A stretch of DNA of 64,000 nt from Candidatus Pantoea deserta. Its GTDB lineage: Bacteria; Pseudomonadota; Gammaproteobacteria; Enterobacterales; Enterobacteriaceae. Position numbers and translations under genes: made by a program. The notes below the pieces were generated by a model that searched no databases, had not been told where the DNA came from, and saw only the letters and a list, made by a program, of their open reading frames with translations. This document shows, one piece after another, positions 47,666 through 61,764 of this stretch. Every line of letters begins with the position of its first letter. Position 1 is the stretch's first letter. The stretch spans positions 157,700 to 221,699 of the forward strand of contig NZ_RMVG01000007.1 of assembly GCF_003813865.1 (NCBI RefSeq), read 5' to 3'.

Positions 47666-48277
47666 ATGGCAATGCGCTTAACGCCCCTGATTACTGCCGG
47701 TCTTGAGACCGCGCTAAACCGCGTGCTCTATCGCGATCGCAGCCTGAAAGCCGCGCGCCAGCGTCTGGCAGGGCAGGTTCTTACGCTGCGCCTCGATGAG
47801 CTTTCGCATCCGCTGGTGCTGGTGTTCAGCGAGCAGCAGCTGGATGTGCTGAGTGACTGGCAGGACAGCAGCGACTGTACGGTCATTACGCAGCTAAAAA
47901 CCCTGCCGAAGCTGCGTGACCGCCAGCAGCTTACCGCCCTGATACGCAGCGGCGAGCTACAGGTAGAAGGCGATTTGCAGGTGGTGCAGCGCTTCTCGGC
48001 GCTGATCGACCTGGCCGAACTGGATCCGGCTGAATACCTTGCGCCCTGGATTGGCGACATCGCCGCGCAGGGCGTCAGCCAGGCGGCGCAGCGCGCGCTG
48101 CGGCTGTTTCGCAGCGAGGTAACGCGCCGGCAGGATTATCTGGGGCAGGCATTAACCGAAGAGTGGCGCGTCGCGCCTGGCGCGCTGGAACTTGCGTGGT
48201 TTTCTGAGGAGGTCGACGCGATGGAACGTTCGCTTAATGCGCTCGATGCGCGTTTAGCGCAGCTGGAGGCGAAATGA
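47666..48277 (+). CDS. ubiJ: Ubiquinone biosynthesis accessory factor UbiJ
   Basis: This 203-residue SCP2-domain protein binds quinone intermediates and scaffolds the Ubi complex with UbiK. Conserved segments are [34 protein letters not shown] and [14 protein letters not shown]. The C-terminal helix is coiled-coil-like ([18 protein letters not shown]). It starts 6 nt after ubiE and overlaps ubiB (ATGA). Confidence 0.94.
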   Translation: MAMRLTPLITAGLETALNRVLYRDRSLKAARQRLAGQVLTLRLDELSHPLVLVFSEQQLDVLSDWQDSSDCTVITQLKTLPKLRDRQQLTALIRSGELQVEGDLQVVQRFSALIDLAELDPAEYLAPWIGDIAAQGVSQAAQRALRLFRSEVTRRQDYLGQALTEEWRVAPGALELAWFSEEVDAMERSLNALDARLAQLEAK

Positions 48278-49911
48278 CGTTTGGAGAGATTCGCCGTTTG
48301 TATTTCATCATCAAGGTGTTTTTAACCTACGGCCTTGATGAACTGATCCCCCGCATGCGCCTTACCCTTCCACTGCGCCTCTGGCGTCGCGGTATTTTCT
48401 GGATCCCTAACCGCCACAAAGACGAAGAAATCGGCGTACGTATGCGTCTGGCGATGGAGCAGCTAGGTCCGGTCTGGATTAAATTTGGCCAGATGCTCTC
48501 CACGCGCCGCGATCTGTTTCCCCCGCTGATTGCCGATCAGCTGGCGATCTTGCAGGATCGCGTCGCGCCTTTTGACGGGGTGAAAGCCAAAGCGCAGATC
48601 GAAAAGTCTATCGGCGGTCCGATCGAAAGCTGGTTTGAGGATTTCGATATTAAGCCGCTGGCGTCGGCGTCGATCGCGCAGGTGCACACCGCCACGCTGA
48701 AAGCCACCGGCAAAAAAGTGGTGATTAAGGTTATCCGACCGGACATCCTGCCGGTGATTAAAGCGGACATGAAGCTGATCTATCGCCTGGCGCGCTGGGT
48801 GCCGCGTCTGCTGCCGGACGGCCGCCGTCTGCGCCCGATGGAAGTGGTGCGCGACTATGAAAAAACGCTGATTGACGAGCTGAATCTGCTGCGCGAAGCG
48901 GCCAACGCCATCCAGCTGCGGCGCAATTTCGAAGACAGCCATATGCTCTACGTGCCGGAAGTCTATTCAGACTACTGTAGCGAGACCATGCTGGTGATGG
49001 AGCGCATCTACGGCATTCCGATCTCGGACGTGGCGACGCTGGAGCAGCATGGCGTCAACATGAAGCTGCTGGCCGAGCGCGGCGTGCAGGTGTTCTTTAC
49101 TCAGGTATTCCGCGACAGCTTCTTCCACGCCGATATGCATCCAGGCAATATTTTTGTCAGCTATGACCATCCGGAAGATCCGCAGTACATCGGCATCGAC
49201 TGCGGCATCGTCGGTTCGCTGAACAAAGAAGATAAGCGCTATCTGGCGGAAAACTTTATCGCCTTCTTTAACCGCGACTACCGCAAGGTTGCGGAGCTGC
49301 ATGTGGATTCGGGCTGGGTGCCGCCGGATACCAACGTCGAAGATTTCGAGTTTGCTATCCGTACCGTCTGCGAACCTATCTTTGAAAAACCGCTGGCGGA
49401 GATCTCCTTCGGTCATGTGCTGCTTAACCTGTTCAGCACCGCGCGCCGGTTTAATATGGAAGTGCAACCGCAGCTGGTCTTGCTGCAAAAAACGCTACTC
49501 TATATTGAGGGGATTGGTCGGCAGCTCTATCCGCAGCTCGACCTGTGGAAAACCGCGAAGCCGTTCCTGGAAGAGTGGATCAAAGATCAGATTGGTCTGC
49601 CTGCGCTACTGCGCGCGGTAAAAGACAAAGCGCCGTTCTGGGCGGAAAAACTGCCGGAGCTGCCGGAGCTGTTTTATGAAAGCATGCGGCACCATAAACT
49701 TTTACAGCACAGTGTCGATAAGCTGACCACCGATATGCAGGCCCAGCGCACGCGGCATCATAAAGCGCGCTACCTGTTCGGCGTCGGCGCGACGCTGCTG
49801 CTAAGCGGGACGGCCGTCTTGCTGAGCCGACCGGACTGGGATTTCTTCCCGGCCGTGCTGATGGCGGCGGGTCTCGTCACCTGGCTAATCGGCTGGCGTA
49901 AGACAAACTAA
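48274..49911 (+). CDS. ubiB: Ubiquinone biosynthesis protein UbiB (atypical kinase)
   Basis: This membrane-anchored ABC1/ADCK-type ATPase is needed for ubiquinone synthesis. The 545-residue protein has the family KxGQ motif ([16 protein letters not shown], about residues 71-86), an alanine-rich loop [11 protein letters not shown] in place of the kinase P-loop, catalytic KVIRPD, and DxHPGN ([10 protein letters not shown], about 287-296) with GIDCGIVG. Two C-terminal membrane helices lie at about 498-540. Confidence 0.97.
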   Translation: MTFGEIRRLYFIIKVFLTYGLDELIPRMRLTLPLRLWRRGIFWIPNRHKDEEIGVRMRLAMEQLGPVWIKFGQMLSTRRDLFPPLIADQLAILQDRVAPFDGVKAKAQIEKSIGGPIESWFEDFDIKPLASASIAQVHTATLKATGKKVVIKVIRPDILPVIKADMKLIYRLARWVPRLLPDGRRLRPMEVVRDYEKTLIDELNLLREAANAIQLRRNFEDSHMLYVPEVYSDYCSETMLVMERIYGIPISDVATLEQHGVNMKLLAERGVQVFFTQVFRDSFFHADMHPGNIFVSYDHPEDPQYIGIDCGIVGSLNKEDKRYLAENFIAFFNRDYRKVAELHVDSGWVPPDTNVEDFEFAIRTVCEPIFEKPLAEISFGHVLLNLFSTARRFNMEVQPQLVLLQKTLLYIEGIGRQLYPQLDLWKTAKPFLEEWIKDQIGLPALLRAVKDKAPFWAEKLPELPELFYESMRHHKLLQHSVDKLTTDMQAQRTRHHKARYLFGVGATLLLSGTAVLLSRPDWDFFPAVLMAAGLVTWLIGWRKTN

Positions 49912-50023
49912 TTGTCAGCCACGCCTGAATCGCGGTAATGTCGCAGCCTTAAGCCCGGCGTTTCCAGGGCTTTTGGCTGACATTACTCTTCTCAATATCT
50001 CGCAACATCAGAGGCACTATCTC

Positions 50024-50278
50024 ATGGGCGGTATCAGTATCTGGCAATTATTAATTATTGCCGTCATCGTTGTACTCCTGTTTGGCACCAATAAGTTAAA
50101 AAACCTGGGTTCCGATCTCGGTTCTTCTATCAAGGGCTTTAAAAAGGCCATGAGCGATGAAGACGAGAAAAAGGATCAACCAAACCAGCAGGACGCTGAT
50201 TTCAATGCCAAAACGCTGGCGGACAAACAGCAAACTTCGGCTAACAAAGAAGACGTCAAAAACGACAAGCAGGTGTAA
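50024..50278 (+). CDS. tatA: Twin-arginine translocase subunit TatA
   Basis: This 84-residue protein oligomerises to form the Tat translocation path for folded proteins. It has one N-terminal membrane helix (residues about 4-21, [17 protein letters not shown]), a glycine hinge, the amphipathic helix [17 protein letters not shown] and an acidic disordered tail. The start MGGISIWQ is invariant in the family. Confidence 0.96.
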   Translation: MGGISIWQLLIIAVIVVLLFGTNKLKNLGSDLGSSIKGFKKAMSDEDEKKDQPNQQDADFNAKTLADKQQTSANKEDVKNDKQV

Positions 50279-50281
50279 ACC

Positions 50282-50830
50282 GTGTTCGACATTGGTTTTA
50301 GTGAACTGGTACTGGTGTTCGTTATCGGGCTGATCGTACTCGGCCCGCAACGACTACCGGTTGCGGTAAAAACCGTAGTGGGCTGGATTCGAGCGATGCG
50401 CTCGCTGGCCGCCAACGTACAGCATGAGCTGGCGCAGGAACTGAAACTGCAAGAGTTGCAGGACAGTCTGAAAAAAGTGGAAGAGGCGAGTCGCGGCACC
50501 ATGTCGCCAGAGCTGAAAGAGTCAATGGAAGAGCTGCGTAAAACCGCCGACTCCATGAAGCGTTCGGTTCAGCAGAGCATTGACGTTGAAAAAGCCGAAG
50601 ACGAAGCCAACACTATTCATGCGCCGCAGCCGCGGGCGCCAGAACCCGTGACGCCGGCGATGGCCGATACGCAGGCCAGCGCGCCTGCGCAGACGCCCGC
50701 AGCGGGTGTTGAAGGCGATAACGCTGAACGCGCTAAATCCGATGTGAACCCGCAAGCGCCGGTGGTGAAGTCTGAACCGGCCGCTTCGCGCAGTCCGGCA
50801 ACATCCTCTTCTGCAAGTGATGAACGATAA
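50282..50830 (+). CDS. tatB: Sec-independent translocase subunit TatB
   Basis: With TatC it forms the twin-arginine signal receptor. The 182-residue protein starts with GTG ([21 protein letters not shown], one membrane helix), has the conserved [11 protein letters not shown] and a long amphipathic helix (residues about 25-100), then a Pro/Ala-rich tail that is about 10 residues longer than in E. coli. It begins 3 nt after tatA. Confidence 0.95.
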   Translation: MFDIGFSELVLVFVIGLIVLGPQRLPVAVKTVVGWIRAMRSLAANVQHELAQELKLQELQDSLKKVEEASRGTMSPELKESMEELRKTADSMKRSVQQSIDVEKAEDEANTIHAPQPRAPEPVTPAMADTQASAPAQTPAAGVEGDNAERAKSDVNPQAPVVKSEPAASRSPATSSSASDER

Positions 50831-50832
50831 CC

Positions 50833-51591
50833 ATGGCCGTTGAAGATACCCAACCGCTCATCAGCCATCTGATTGAGCTGCGTAAGCGCCTGCTCTACTG
50901 CATCGGCGCCGTGTTTGCGATTTTCATGGCGCTGATCTATTTTGCCAACGACATCTATCACATGGTCGCTTCGCCGCTGATCAGTCAGATGCCGGCTGGC
51001 GCGAGCATGATCGCCACCGACGTCGCCTCGCCGTTTTTTACCCCGATTAAGCTCACCATTATCGTCTCGGTTTTCCTTGCCGTGCCGGTGATTTTATATC
51101 AGGTGTGGGCCTTCGTTGCCCCGGCGCTCTACCGCCACGAACGTAAGCTGGTGATGCCGCTGCTGTTCTCCAGTACGCTGCTGTTTTACGTCGGCGTGGC
51201 CTTTGCCTATTTTGTGGTCTTCCCGCTGGCGTTCGGCTTTTTTGCCAAAACCGCGCCGCAGGGCGTCACCATCGCCACCGATATTACCAACTACCTCGAC
51301 TTCGTTATGACGCTATTTATGGCGTTCGGCGTCGCCTTTGAGGTGCCGGTGGCGATTGTTCTGCTGTGCTGGACCGGCATCACCACGCCGGAAGATCTGA
51401 AAAAGAAACGTCCCTACATTCTGGTCGGCGCGTTCGTTGTTGGGATGCTGCTCACACCGCCTGACGTTTTCTCGCAAACTTTGCTCGCTATTCCGATGTA
51501 CTGCCTGTTTGAAGTCGGCGTATTCTTTTCCCGTTACTACGTCGGGAAGGGGCGTCGGGCGCAGGATGAGGAACACCATACCGATTCCTGA
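50833..51591 (+). CDS. tatC: Sec-independent translocase subunit TatC
   Basis: This six-helix inner-membrane protein is the core receptor for RR signal peptides. The 252-residue product has the cytoplasmic N-terminal [15 protein letters not shown] (with the conserved Glu for signal binding), the loop [13 protein letters not shown] and the [18 protein letters not shown] region. It is 2 nt from tatB. Confidence 0.97.
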   Translation: MAVEDTQPLISHLIELRKRLLYCIGAVFAIFMALIYFANDIYHMVASPLISQMPAGASMIATDVASPFFTPIKLTIIVSVFLAVPVILYQVWAFVAPALYRHERKLVMPLLFSSTLLFYVGVAFAYFVVFPLAFGFFAKTAPQGVTIATDITNYLDFVMTLFMAFGVAFEVPVAIVLLCWTGITTPEDLKKKRPYILVGAFVVGMLLTPPDVFSQTLLAIPMYCLFEVGVFFSRYYVGKGRRAQDEEHHTDS

Positions 51592-51639
51592 ACCGCGAAC
51601 GCGACACTTCCCGCATCTGGCGGGTAGACACAGTCACCG

Positions 51640-51663
51640 AACCGCCCATCTGGGCGGTTTTTG
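51640..51663 (+). terminator. Terminator between tatC and tatD
   Basis: AACCGCCC / GGGCGGTT (51640-51647, 51652-51659) with an ATCT loop is followed by TTTTTG. It separates tatABC from tatD, at least partly. Confidence 0.85.
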
Positions 51664-51686
51664 TTTAATGAGCCATGGGAAAAACT

Positions 51687-52469
51687 ATGTTTGATATCGG
51701 TGTAAACCTGACCAGCACACAATTCGCCGCCGACCGCGACAAGGTGGTAAAGCGTGCGCGCGAAGCGGGCGTCACCGGCCTATTAATCACCGGGACCAAC
51801 GCGCTGGAAAGCCAGCAGGCGCAGCGGCTGGCAGAGCGCCAGCCCGATTTTTGCTGGTCTACCGCGGGCGTGCATCCGCATCATGCCAGCGAGTGGTCGA
51901 ATGAAACGGCCAGCACGCTGCGTCGACTGGCGGAACGGCCGCAGGTGGTGGCGATTGGCGAGTGCGGACTCGATTTCAACCGCAACCTCTCTGCTCACGA
52001 TCAACAGGAATATGCCTTTGACGCGCAGCTGGCGCTGGCCGCTGAACTGAATATGCCGGTGTTTCTTCACTGTCGCGAAGCGCACGATCGCTTTGCGGCC
52101 GTGCTGGCGCCCTGGCTGCCGAAGCTGCCGGGCGCCGTGATGCACTGCTTTACCGGCACCCGTGAGGAGCTGGAGTCCTGTCTGGCGATGGGACTGTCGA
52201 TAGGCATTACCGGCTGGGTGTGCGACGAGCGCCGCGGCTTAGCGCTGCGCGAAATGCTGCCGCTGATCCCGGCGGAGCGTTTGCTGCTGGAGACTGACGC
52301 GCCCTGGCTGCTGCCGCGCGATATGCACCCGCGCCCGACGTCACGCCGTAATGAACCCTGCTTTTTGCCGCATATTGTGCAGCAGGTAGCGCTATGGCGT
52401 GGAGAGGATCGGGATACGCTGGCAGCACAGGTTGACCGCAACGCGCGCACGCTGTTCCGGCTGGCTTAA
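51687..52469 (+). CDS. tatD: TatD family metal-dependent DNase
   Basis: This 260-residue amidohydrolase-fold nuclease has 3'-5' exonuclease activity in E. coli and takes part in repair of oxidative damage; it is not needed for Tat export. Metal ligands are visible in [32 protein letters not shown] and ETDAPWL. The start [13 protein letters not shown] matches E. coli. The TAA overlaps the rfaH stop codon on the other strand. Confidence 0.95.
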   Translation: MFDIGVNLTSTQFAADRDKVVKRAREAGVTGLLITGTNALESQQAQRLAERQPDFCWSTAGVHPHHASEWSNETASTLRRLAERPQVVAIGECGLDFNRNLSAHDQQEYAFDAQLALAAELNMPVFLHCREAHDRFAAVLAPWLPKLPGAVMHCFTGTREELESCLAMGLSIGITGWVCDERRGLALREMLPLIPAERLLLETDAPWLLPRDMHPRPTSRRNEPCFLPHIVQQVALWRGEDRDTLAAQVDRNARTLFRLA

Positions 52470-52954
52470 AGCTTACGGAACTGCTTGTTATCGACGCTGC
52501 GCATGACCTGCTTGTTTAGCAGGTTGAGCAGCAGCATAGATCGGGTTTCGCCGTCAGGCTCCGCGAAAATGGCGCGCAGACCTTCAAACGTCCCTTCGGT
52601 GATGATGACCTCATCGCCGATCTGCGGCGTTTCGGGGTCAATCAGCGTTTGCGGCGCGTCGGTTTGCAGCGCTTCGATGACCGCCGAAGGCACGGTCGCT
52701 GGCAGAGTGCCAAAGCGCACAAAGTGGCTGACGCCGCGGGTGCTGCTGATGGTAGTGGTGTGAATCGCTTCCGGATCAAATTCGATAAACAGGTAATTAG
52801 GAAACAGAGGCTCACTCACCGTGGTCCGTTTGCCGCGCACCACTTTTTCCAGAGCGATCATCGGGCTGAGGCAGTGTACCTCTTGCCGCTCAAGATGCTC
52901 TTTCGCGCGCAACAGCTGTCCACGTTTGCAATAGAGTAAGTACCAGGATTCCAT
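52466..52954 (-). CDS. rfaH: Transcription antiterminator RfaH
   Basis: This NusG paralogue is recruited at ops sites and reduces pausing in LPS, capsule and other long operons. The 162-residue protein has the N-terminal NGN domain ([21 protein letters not shown]) and a C-terminal KOW domain ([21 protein letters not shown]) that switches between alpha and beta folds. The start at 52954 matches E. coli; a 30-codon upstream extension is not conserved. Confidence 0.96.
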   Translation of the reverse strand: MESWYLLYCKRGQLLRAKEHLERQEVHCLSPMIALEKVVRGKRTTVSEPLFPNYLFIEFDPEAIHTTTISSTRGVSHFVRFGTLPATVPSAVIEALQTDAPQTLIDPETPQIGDEVIITEGTFEGLRAIFAEPDGETRSMLLLNLLNKQVMRSVDNKQFRKL

Positions 52955-53150
52955 AACCGCTCCCATCGAATGGACGCTAAGAATAGCAAACCTGCTGCCA
53001 GAGTTATAGCGCATCGCAGCGTGGAAAGATGCCGATGCAGGCAAACAGCTGCGGTTTAGCGGTCTCCTTCATGATGTCGAGCGGAATTGACGAGCAGTAA
53101 GACACTGGTACAGACTCGTTGCTCGTAACCTTTGCCAAAAGGATCTGCTG

Positions 53151-53876
53151 ATGGAACTGTTTTTATTAAGTAACGGTAAGCTGGCCGACGACGCGCCTCT
53201 GCTGGGGTATGCGCAGCCGCAGCTGCATGCGATGATCGCCCAGCGCGGCATTCGGTCGGCGGTGCTGGTGCCTTATGCGATCATTCGCGGCGACCACCAG
53301 CAGCGCGCCGATGAACTGAGCACGTCGCTGGGTATAGAGGTTCGCTGCGTGCAGGATTTTGCCACGCCGGTGGCGGCCATTGAACAGGCCGAGCTGATTC
53401 TGGTCAGCGGCGGCAATACCTGGCTGCTTAATCAGATGCTGCATGAGAGCGGATTGATCGTGGCGATTCAGCGCGCGGTGCGTGAGCGCAATGTGCCCTA
53501 TATCGGCTGGAGCGCAGGCTGCAACGTGGCAACGCCGTCAATTCGCACCACCAATGATATGCCGGTGCGCAGCAGCGTCGTATTGCCTGCGCTGGGCCTG
53601 TTTCCGGTCCAGATCAATCCTCACTATCTTGACGCGCACGCCAGCGGGCATATGGGCGAAACGCGCGATGAACGGCTGGCGGAGTTTTGCGCCGTTAACC
53701 CTGATGAGTCGGTTATTGCGCTGCGCGAAGGCAGCTTCCTGCATGTGCATGAAAATCAGCTCTGTTATTTCAGCGTGCGCGGCGAAGATTTTAAGCTCTT
53801 CCGCCACGGTCGGCCGATTCAGGCCTGTCGCGATACTGCGGCGTTGCAGCCGCTGGTTCCCTTTCGCTGCGATTAA
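53151..53876 (+). CDS. pepE: Alpha-aspartyl dipeptidase PepE
   Basis: This cytoplasmic serine peptidase of family S51 cleaves Asp-X dipeptides. The 241-residue protein has SGGNTWLLNQ, the nucleophile in GWSAGCNVA (about residue 122) and the His in QINPHYLDAH (about 159). An AAGGA site precedes the ATG. In E. coli pepE is elsewhere, so its place between rfaH and ubiD differs. Confidence 0.94.
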   Translation: MELFLLSNGKLADDAPLLGYAQPQLHAMIAQRGIRSAVLVPYAIIRGDHQQRADELSTSLGIEVRCVQDFATPVAAIEQAELILVSGGNTWLLNQMLHESGLIVAIQRAVRERNVPYIGWSAGCNVATPSIRTTNDMPVRSSVVLPALGLFPVQINPHYLDAHASGHMGETRDERLAEFCAVNPDESVIALREGSFLHVHENQLCYFSVRGEDFKLFRHGRPIQACRDTAALQPLVPFRCD

Positions 53877-53955
53877 GATTGCCGCATAAAACCCAACACG
53901 CCTTAACAATCGGCCCTATAATGGCCGATTCACTTTGGCTGGAAGCGAAAGCCGC

Positions 53956-55440
53956 ATGAAATATCACGATTTACGAGACTTCCTCACGCTGCTGGAACAG
54001 CGCGGCGAGTTGAAGCGTATTAGCCAGTCTATCGATCCTGAGCTGGAAATGACCGAGATCGCCGACCGCACGCTGCGCGCTGGCGGACCGGCGCTGCTGT
54101 TTGAAAATCCGAAAGGCTATGACATGCCGGTGCTGTGCAACCTGTTCGGCACGCCGAAACGCGTGGCGATGGGCATGGGCCAGGAAGAGGTCAGCGCCCT
54201 GCGTGAAGTGGGCAAGCTGCTGGCGTTTTTAAAAGAGCCGGAGCCGCCGAAAGGCTTCCGCGATCTGTTCGACAAAATGCCGCAGTTCAGGCAGGTATTG
54301 AACATGCCGACGAAACGGCTGCGCCACGCGCCCTGTCAGGAAGTGGTGTTTAGCGGCGACGAGGTCGATCTGTCGCGCATTCCGGTGATGAAGTGCTGGC
54401 CAGACGATGCCGCGCCGCTGATCACATGGGGCCTTACCGTCACGCGCGGTCCGCACAAAGAGCGGCAGAATCTGGGCATCTACCGTCAGCAGGTGATCGG
54501 CAAGAACCGTCTGATCATGCGCTGGCTCTCCCATCGCGGCGGGGCGCTCGATTTTCAGGAGTGGTGCCAGACCCATCCCGGCGAGCGCTTCCCGGTTTCG
54601 GTGGCGCTCGGCGCCGATCCGGCCACTATTCTCGGCGCGGTCACGCCGGTGCCGGACACGCTGTCGGAGTATGCGTTTGCCGGTCTGCTGCGCGGCAATA
54701 AAACCGAAGTGGTGAAGTGCCTCTCCAACGATCTGGAAGTGCCCGCCAGCGCGGAAATTGTGCTGGAAGGCTATATTGAGCCGGGCGACATGGCGCCGGA
54801 AGGTCCCTATGGCGATCATACGGGCTACTACAATGAAATAGATAACTTCCCGGTTTTCACCGTGACGCACGTAACGCAGCGAAAGAACGCCATTTACCAC
54901 TCCACCTATACCGGCCGGCCGCCGGATGAACCGGCGGTGCTGGGCGTGGCGCTGAATGAAGTGCTGGTGCCGATTTTGATTAAGCAGTTTCCGGAAATCG
55001 TGGACTTCTATCTGCCGCCGGAAGGCTGCTCATACCGGCTGGCGGTGGTGACGATGAAAAAACAGTACGCAGGCCATGCCAAACGCGTAATGTTTGGCGT
55101 CTGGTCATTTCTGCGGCAGTTCATGTACACCAAATTTGTTATTGTGTGTGACGACGATGTTAACGCGCGCGACTGGAACGATGTGATCTGGGCCATTACT
55201 ACGCGTATGGACCCCGCGCGCGATACGGTACTGGTAGAGAACACGCCTATCGATTACCTGGACTTTGCATCGCCGGTGTCCGGACTGGGTTCCAAAATGG
55301 GACTGGACGCCACCAATAAATGGCCGGGCGAAACCCAGCGCGAATGGGGACGTCCGATCGTTAAGGATCCCGCCGTGACGGCGCGCATCGACGCGATTTG
55401 GGATGACTTAGGCATATTTACTCAGCCGCCGCAGCGCTGA
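53956..55440 (+). CDS. ubiD: 4-hydroxy-3-polyprenylbenzoate decarboxylase UbiD
   Basis: This prenylated-FMN-dependent decarboxylase acts in ubiquinone synthesis; its cofactor comes from UbiX. The 494-residue protein has the family start [19 protein letters not shown], the [15 protein letters not shown] and [10 protein letters not shown] segments, the catalytic E-x-P-F/Y region ([14 protein letters not shown]) and the [24 protein letters not shown] end. The frame opens seven codons earlier, without conservation. Confidence 0.97.
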   Translation: MKYHDLRDFLTLLEQRGELKRISQSIDPELEMTEIADRTLRAGGPALLFENPKGYDMPVLCNLFGTPKRVAMGMGQEEVSALREVGKLLAFLKEPEPPKGFRDLFDKMPQFRQVLNMPTKRLRHAPCQEVVFSGDEVDLSRIPVMKCWPDDAAPLITWGLTVTRGPHKERQNLGIYRQQVIGKNRLIMRWLSHRGGALDFQEWCQTHPGERFPVSVALGADPATILGAVTPVPDTLSEYAFAGLLRGNKTEVVKCLSNDLEVPASAEIVLEGYIEPGDMAPEGPYGDHTGYYNEIDNFPVFTVTHVTQRKNAIYHSTYTGRPPDEPAVLGVALNEVLVPILIKQFPEIVDFYLPPEGCSYRLAVVTMKKQYAGHAKRVMFGVWSFLRQFMYTKFVIVCDDDVNARDWNDVIWAITTRMDPARDTVLVENTPIDYLDFASPVSGLGSKMGLDATNKWPGETQREWGRPIVKDPAVTARIDAIWDDLGIFTQPPQR

Positions 55441-55481
55441 CGGCGCGCATAACCCTAATGACGACCCGACAGAGGGAACGC

Positions 55482-56183
55482 ATGACAACCTTAAGCTGTA
55501 AAGTAACCTCGGTTGAAGCGATTACGGATACCGTATATCGCGTTCGCCTGATCCCCGAAGCGGATTTTACCTTTCGCGCCGGGCAGTATCTGATGGTAGT
55601 AATGGACGAGCGCGACAAGCGCCCGTTCTCGCTGGCGTCGACCCCGATGGAAAAAGAGATTATCGAGCTGCATATCGGCGCGTCCGACCTTAATCTCTAC
55701 GCCATGGCGGTGATGGATCGCATCCGCGACGATCGCCAGATTACGGTGGATATGCCGCACGGCGACGCCTGGCTGCGCGAAGAGAGCACGCGCCCCATCG
55801 TGCTGATCGCGGGCGGCACGGGCTTCTCCTATGCGCGCTCAATTCTGCTGACCGCGCTGGCGCAGCAGCCGGATCGCGACATCGCCATTTACTGGGGCGG
55901 CCGTGAATTACAGCATCTCTACGATCTGGATGAGCTGAACGCGCTGGCGGTAAAGCATCCGAATCTGAAGGTGATCCCGGTCGTGGAGCAGCCGGAAGAG
56001 GGCTGGCAGGGACGTTCCGGCACGGTGCTCACCGCTGTGATGCAGGATTTCGCGACGCTGGCGGAGCATGACATCTATATCGCTGGACGCTTTGAGATGG
56101 CGAAAATCGCGCGCGATCGCTTCTGCGCCGAGCGCGGGGCGAAAGAGACGCAGATGTTTGGTGACGCGTTCGCCTTTATTTAA
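55482..56183 (+). CDS. fre: NAD(P)H-flavin reductase Fre
   Basis: This 233-residue ferredoxin-reductase-fold enzyme reduces free flavins with NAD(P)H and can reduce cob(III)alamin and iron. Visible motifs are the flavin-binding RPFSLAST (about residues 46-53) and the nicotinamide loop [14 protein letters not shown] (about 109-122). The start [15 protein letters not shown] matches E. coli. It is downstream of ubiD by 41 nt. Confidence 0.96.
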   Translation: MTTLSCKVTSVEAITDTVYRVRLIPEADFTFRAGQYLMVVMDERDKRPFSLASTPMEKEIIELHIGASDLNLYAMAVMDRIRDDRQITVDMPHGDAWLREESTRPIVLIAGGTGFSYARSILLTALAQQPDRDIAIYWGGRELQHLYDLDELNALAVKHPNLKVIPVVEQPEEGWQGRSGTVLTAVMQDFATLAEHDIYIAGRFEMAKIARDRFCAERGAKETQMFGDAFAFI

Positions 56184-56197
56184 GGCGCAGCAGGCAG

Positions 56198-56222
56198 AAA
56201 AAACCCGCCCCTGACAGGCGGG
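56198..56222 (-). terminator. fadBA terminator
   Basis: On the minus strand CCCGCC / GGCGGG (stem 56204-56209, 56217-56222) runs into six U. It lies 27 nt beyond the fadA stop and faces fre. Confidence 0.88.
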
Positions 56223-56249
56223 AAAAAACTTCCAACGTGATCCAACGTA

Positions 56250-59607
<3,358 letters not shown>

Positions 59608-59632
59608 GTGCGTCTCCTGATCGCGAAAGTTG

Positions 59633-59649
59633 ATCTGGTCATACCAGAT
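59633..59649 (-). promoter_or_regulatory. FadR operator of fadBA
   Basis: ATCTGGTATGACCAGAT (minus-strand reading) is a near-perfect palindrome that fits the FadR site (CTGGTMYGACCAG type), 26 bp upstream of the fadB start. Long-chain acyl-CoA would relieve repression. Confidence 0.9.
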
Positions 59650-59791
59650 GTTCAGGAGTGTGCGAGCCATGTTAATTTTTTGCAAACCAATGTTTGCTTA
59701 TTTGCTAACAGGATCACAGCGTCGGCAACGCGGCGCTCAGGCCGCGGCTGTGCTACACTGCGGCGATTTTCGCGACTTGGGAGAGCGAGCA

Positions 59792-61123
59792 ATGGATTCA
59801 CTGAAAACGCTGTATCAGACGCATATCGCTACGCTGCAACAGCGGGCGCAGCAGGTGCTGGCGCGCAATAAGCTGGATGCGCTGTTGATTCATTCCGGCG
59901 AACTACTGACGGTTTTTCTCGACGATCATGACTATCCCTTTAAGGTGAATCCCCAGTTTAAAGCCTGGGTGCCGGTCACTCAGGTGCCGAACTGCTGGCT
60001 CTGGATCGACGGCGTGAATAAGCCGAAGCTGTGGTTCTACTCGCCGGTAGATTACTGGCATAACGTCGAGCCGCTGCCGAACAGTTTCTGGACCGAGGCT
60101 GTCGAGGTCATCGGCCTGAAAAACGCCGATGAAATTGGTCAGCTGCTGCCCGCCCAGCGCGAAAAAGTGGCCTATATCGGGCCGGTGACGTCGCGCGCCG
60201 CGCAGTTGGGCATCAGCGCCGATAATACCAATCCAAAAGCCGTTATCGACTTCCTTCACTATCATCGCAGCATCAAAACCGATTATGAGCTGGCCTGTAT
60301 GCGCGAGGCGCAAAAGCTGGCCGTGGCCGGGCATCGCGCCGCGAAAGAGGCATTTTTCTCTGGTCTGAGCGAGTTCGATATTAATCTGGCCTATCTGACC
60401 GCGACCGGTCATCGGGATACGGATGTGCCTTACGGCAATATTATCGCGCTGAATGAGCACGCCGCCGTGCTGCACTATACGCGCCTCGATCACCAGCCGC
60501 CGCCGAAGCGCCACAGCTTCCTGATTGACGCCGGCGCGGAATATCTCGGCTATGCCGCCGATCTGACGCGCAGCTATGCGGCGCAAAAAAATTCGCTCTA
60601 CGCCAGTATGGTGTCCGCGATGAACAGCGAAGAGCTGGCGCTGATTGCGACGCTCAAAGCGGGCGTGCGCTACACCGACTACCATCTGCAAATGCATCAG
60701 CGCATCGCGAAGCTGCTGTTGAAGTTCGATCTGGTAAAAGGGCTGAGCGAAGAGGCGCTGGTAGCGGAGAATATTACCGGACCCTTTATGCCGCACGGCC
60801 TCGGCCATCCGCTCGGTTTGCAGGTGCATGATGTCGCAGGCTTTATGCAGGATGACGCCGGAACGCATCTGGCGGCTCCGGCGCAGTATCCTTATCTGCG
60901 CTGCACGCGCGTGCTGGAACCCGGCATGGTGCTGACCATTGAGCCAGGCTTTTATATTATCGAATCGCTGCTGGCGCCGCTGCGCGACGGTCCGTTCAGT
61001 CAGTATCTGAACTGGCAGGCCATTGATGCGCTGAAGCCTTATGGCGGTATTCGTATCGAAGACAATGTGGTGATTCATGCCAACCGCATTGAGAATATGA
61101 CGCGCGATCTGCAACTTGCCTGA
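59792..61123 (+). CDS. pepQ: Xaa-Pro dipeptidase PepQ
   Basis: This dinuclear-metal dipeptidase of family M24 cleaves X-Pro dipeptides. Its 443 residues equal the E. coli length. The five metal ligands are visible in [18 protein letters not shown] (two Asp), [15 protein letters not shown] (His), [14 protein letters not shown] (Glu) and GGIRIEDN (Glu). The start [11 protein letters not shown] is at 59792. It is divergent from fadBA and its stop overlaps yigZ (TGATG). Confidence 0.97.
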   Translation: MDSLKTLYQTHIATLQQRAQQVLARNKLDALLIHSGELLTVFLDDHDYPFKVNPQFKAWVPVTQVPNCWLWIDGVNKPKLWFYSPVDYWHNVEPLPNSFWTEAVEVIGLKNADEIGQLLPAQREKVAYIGPVTSRAAQLGISADNTNPKAVIDFLHYHRSIKTDYELACMREAQKLAVAGHRAAKEAFFSGLSEFDINLAYLTATGHRDTDVPYGNIIALNEHAAVLHYTRLDHQPPPKRHSFLIDAGAEYLGYAADLTRSYAAQKNSLYASMVSAMNSEELALIATLKAGVRYTDYHLQMHQRIAKLLLKFDLVKGLSEEALVAENITGPFMPHGLGHPLGLQVHDVAGFMQDDAGTHLAAPAQYPYLRCTRVLEPGMVLTIEPGFYIIESLLAPLRDGPFSQYLNWQAIDALKPYGGIRIEDNVVIHANRIENMTRDLQLA

Positions 61124-61740
61124 TGGACGCGTTCGATATACCCGCTGATGCCGTCAGCATCAGCGAGGAAACCATTAAGAAAAGCCGCTTTATCACGCTG
61201 CTGGCCCATACTGACGGCGTGGAGGCGGCGCGCGCCTTTGTGCAGCAGGTCAAAGAGCAGCATCCCGATGCGCGCCATCACTGCTGGGCCTGGGTGGCGG
61301 GCGCGCCGCAGGATTCACAGCAGCTGGGCTTTTCCGATGACGGCGAACCCTCCGGAACCGCCGGGAAACCGATGCTGGCGCAGCTAATGGGCGCCGGCAT
61401 CGGCGAGATTACGGCGGTGGTGGTGCGCTATTACGGCGGCATTATGCTGGGGACCGGCGGGCTGGTGAAAGCCTACGGCGGGGGAGTGCAGCAGGCGCTG
61501 AAGCAGCTGGCGCGCACGCGGAAAGTGCCGATGAAACAGTTCGCGCTGAAGTGCGATTATGCTCAGCTCAGCGATATTGAGCGCCTGCTGGCCCGGTTCG
61601 ACGGTCGCATTGAGAAGAGTGTTTATCTCGATCGCATCGCGCTGACGCTGGCGCTGCCCTACGCGCATATTGACGCGTTTAAACAGACGCTGTCTGATTT
61701 TAGCCGGGGCGCGCTGAGCCTCGACCCGTTAACCCTCTGA
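61123..61740 (+). CDS. yigZ: IMPACT/UPF0029 family protein YigZ
   Basis: This 205-residue protein has an N-terminal Impact domain (KKSRFITLLAHTDGVEAARAF, HHCWAWVAG, SDDGEPSGTAGKPML, VVVRYYGGIMLGTGGLVKAYG-type segments) and a C-terminal DUF1949 alpha/beta domain. The role is unknown; eukaryotic IMPACT proteins regulate translation. It is coupled to pepQ, as in E. coli. Confidence 0.94.
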   Translation: MDAFDIPADAVSISEETIKKSRFITLLAHTDGVEAARAFVQQVKEQHPDARHHCWAWVAGAPQDSQQLGFSDDGEPSGTAGKPMLAQLMGAGIGEITAVVVRYYGGIMLGTGGLVKAYGGGVQQALKQLARTRKVPMKQFALKCDYAQLSDIERLLARFDGRIEKSVYLDRIALTLALPYAHIDAFKQTLSDFSRGALSLDPLTL

Positions 61741-61764
61741 CACTCTTTTCTAAGGAACGGCTGA

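Noticed and set aside
59903..61114. A 403-codon frame antisense to pepQ
   Set aside because: It is a mirror frame typical of GC-rich genes. PepQ on the plus strand shows all catalytic motifs.
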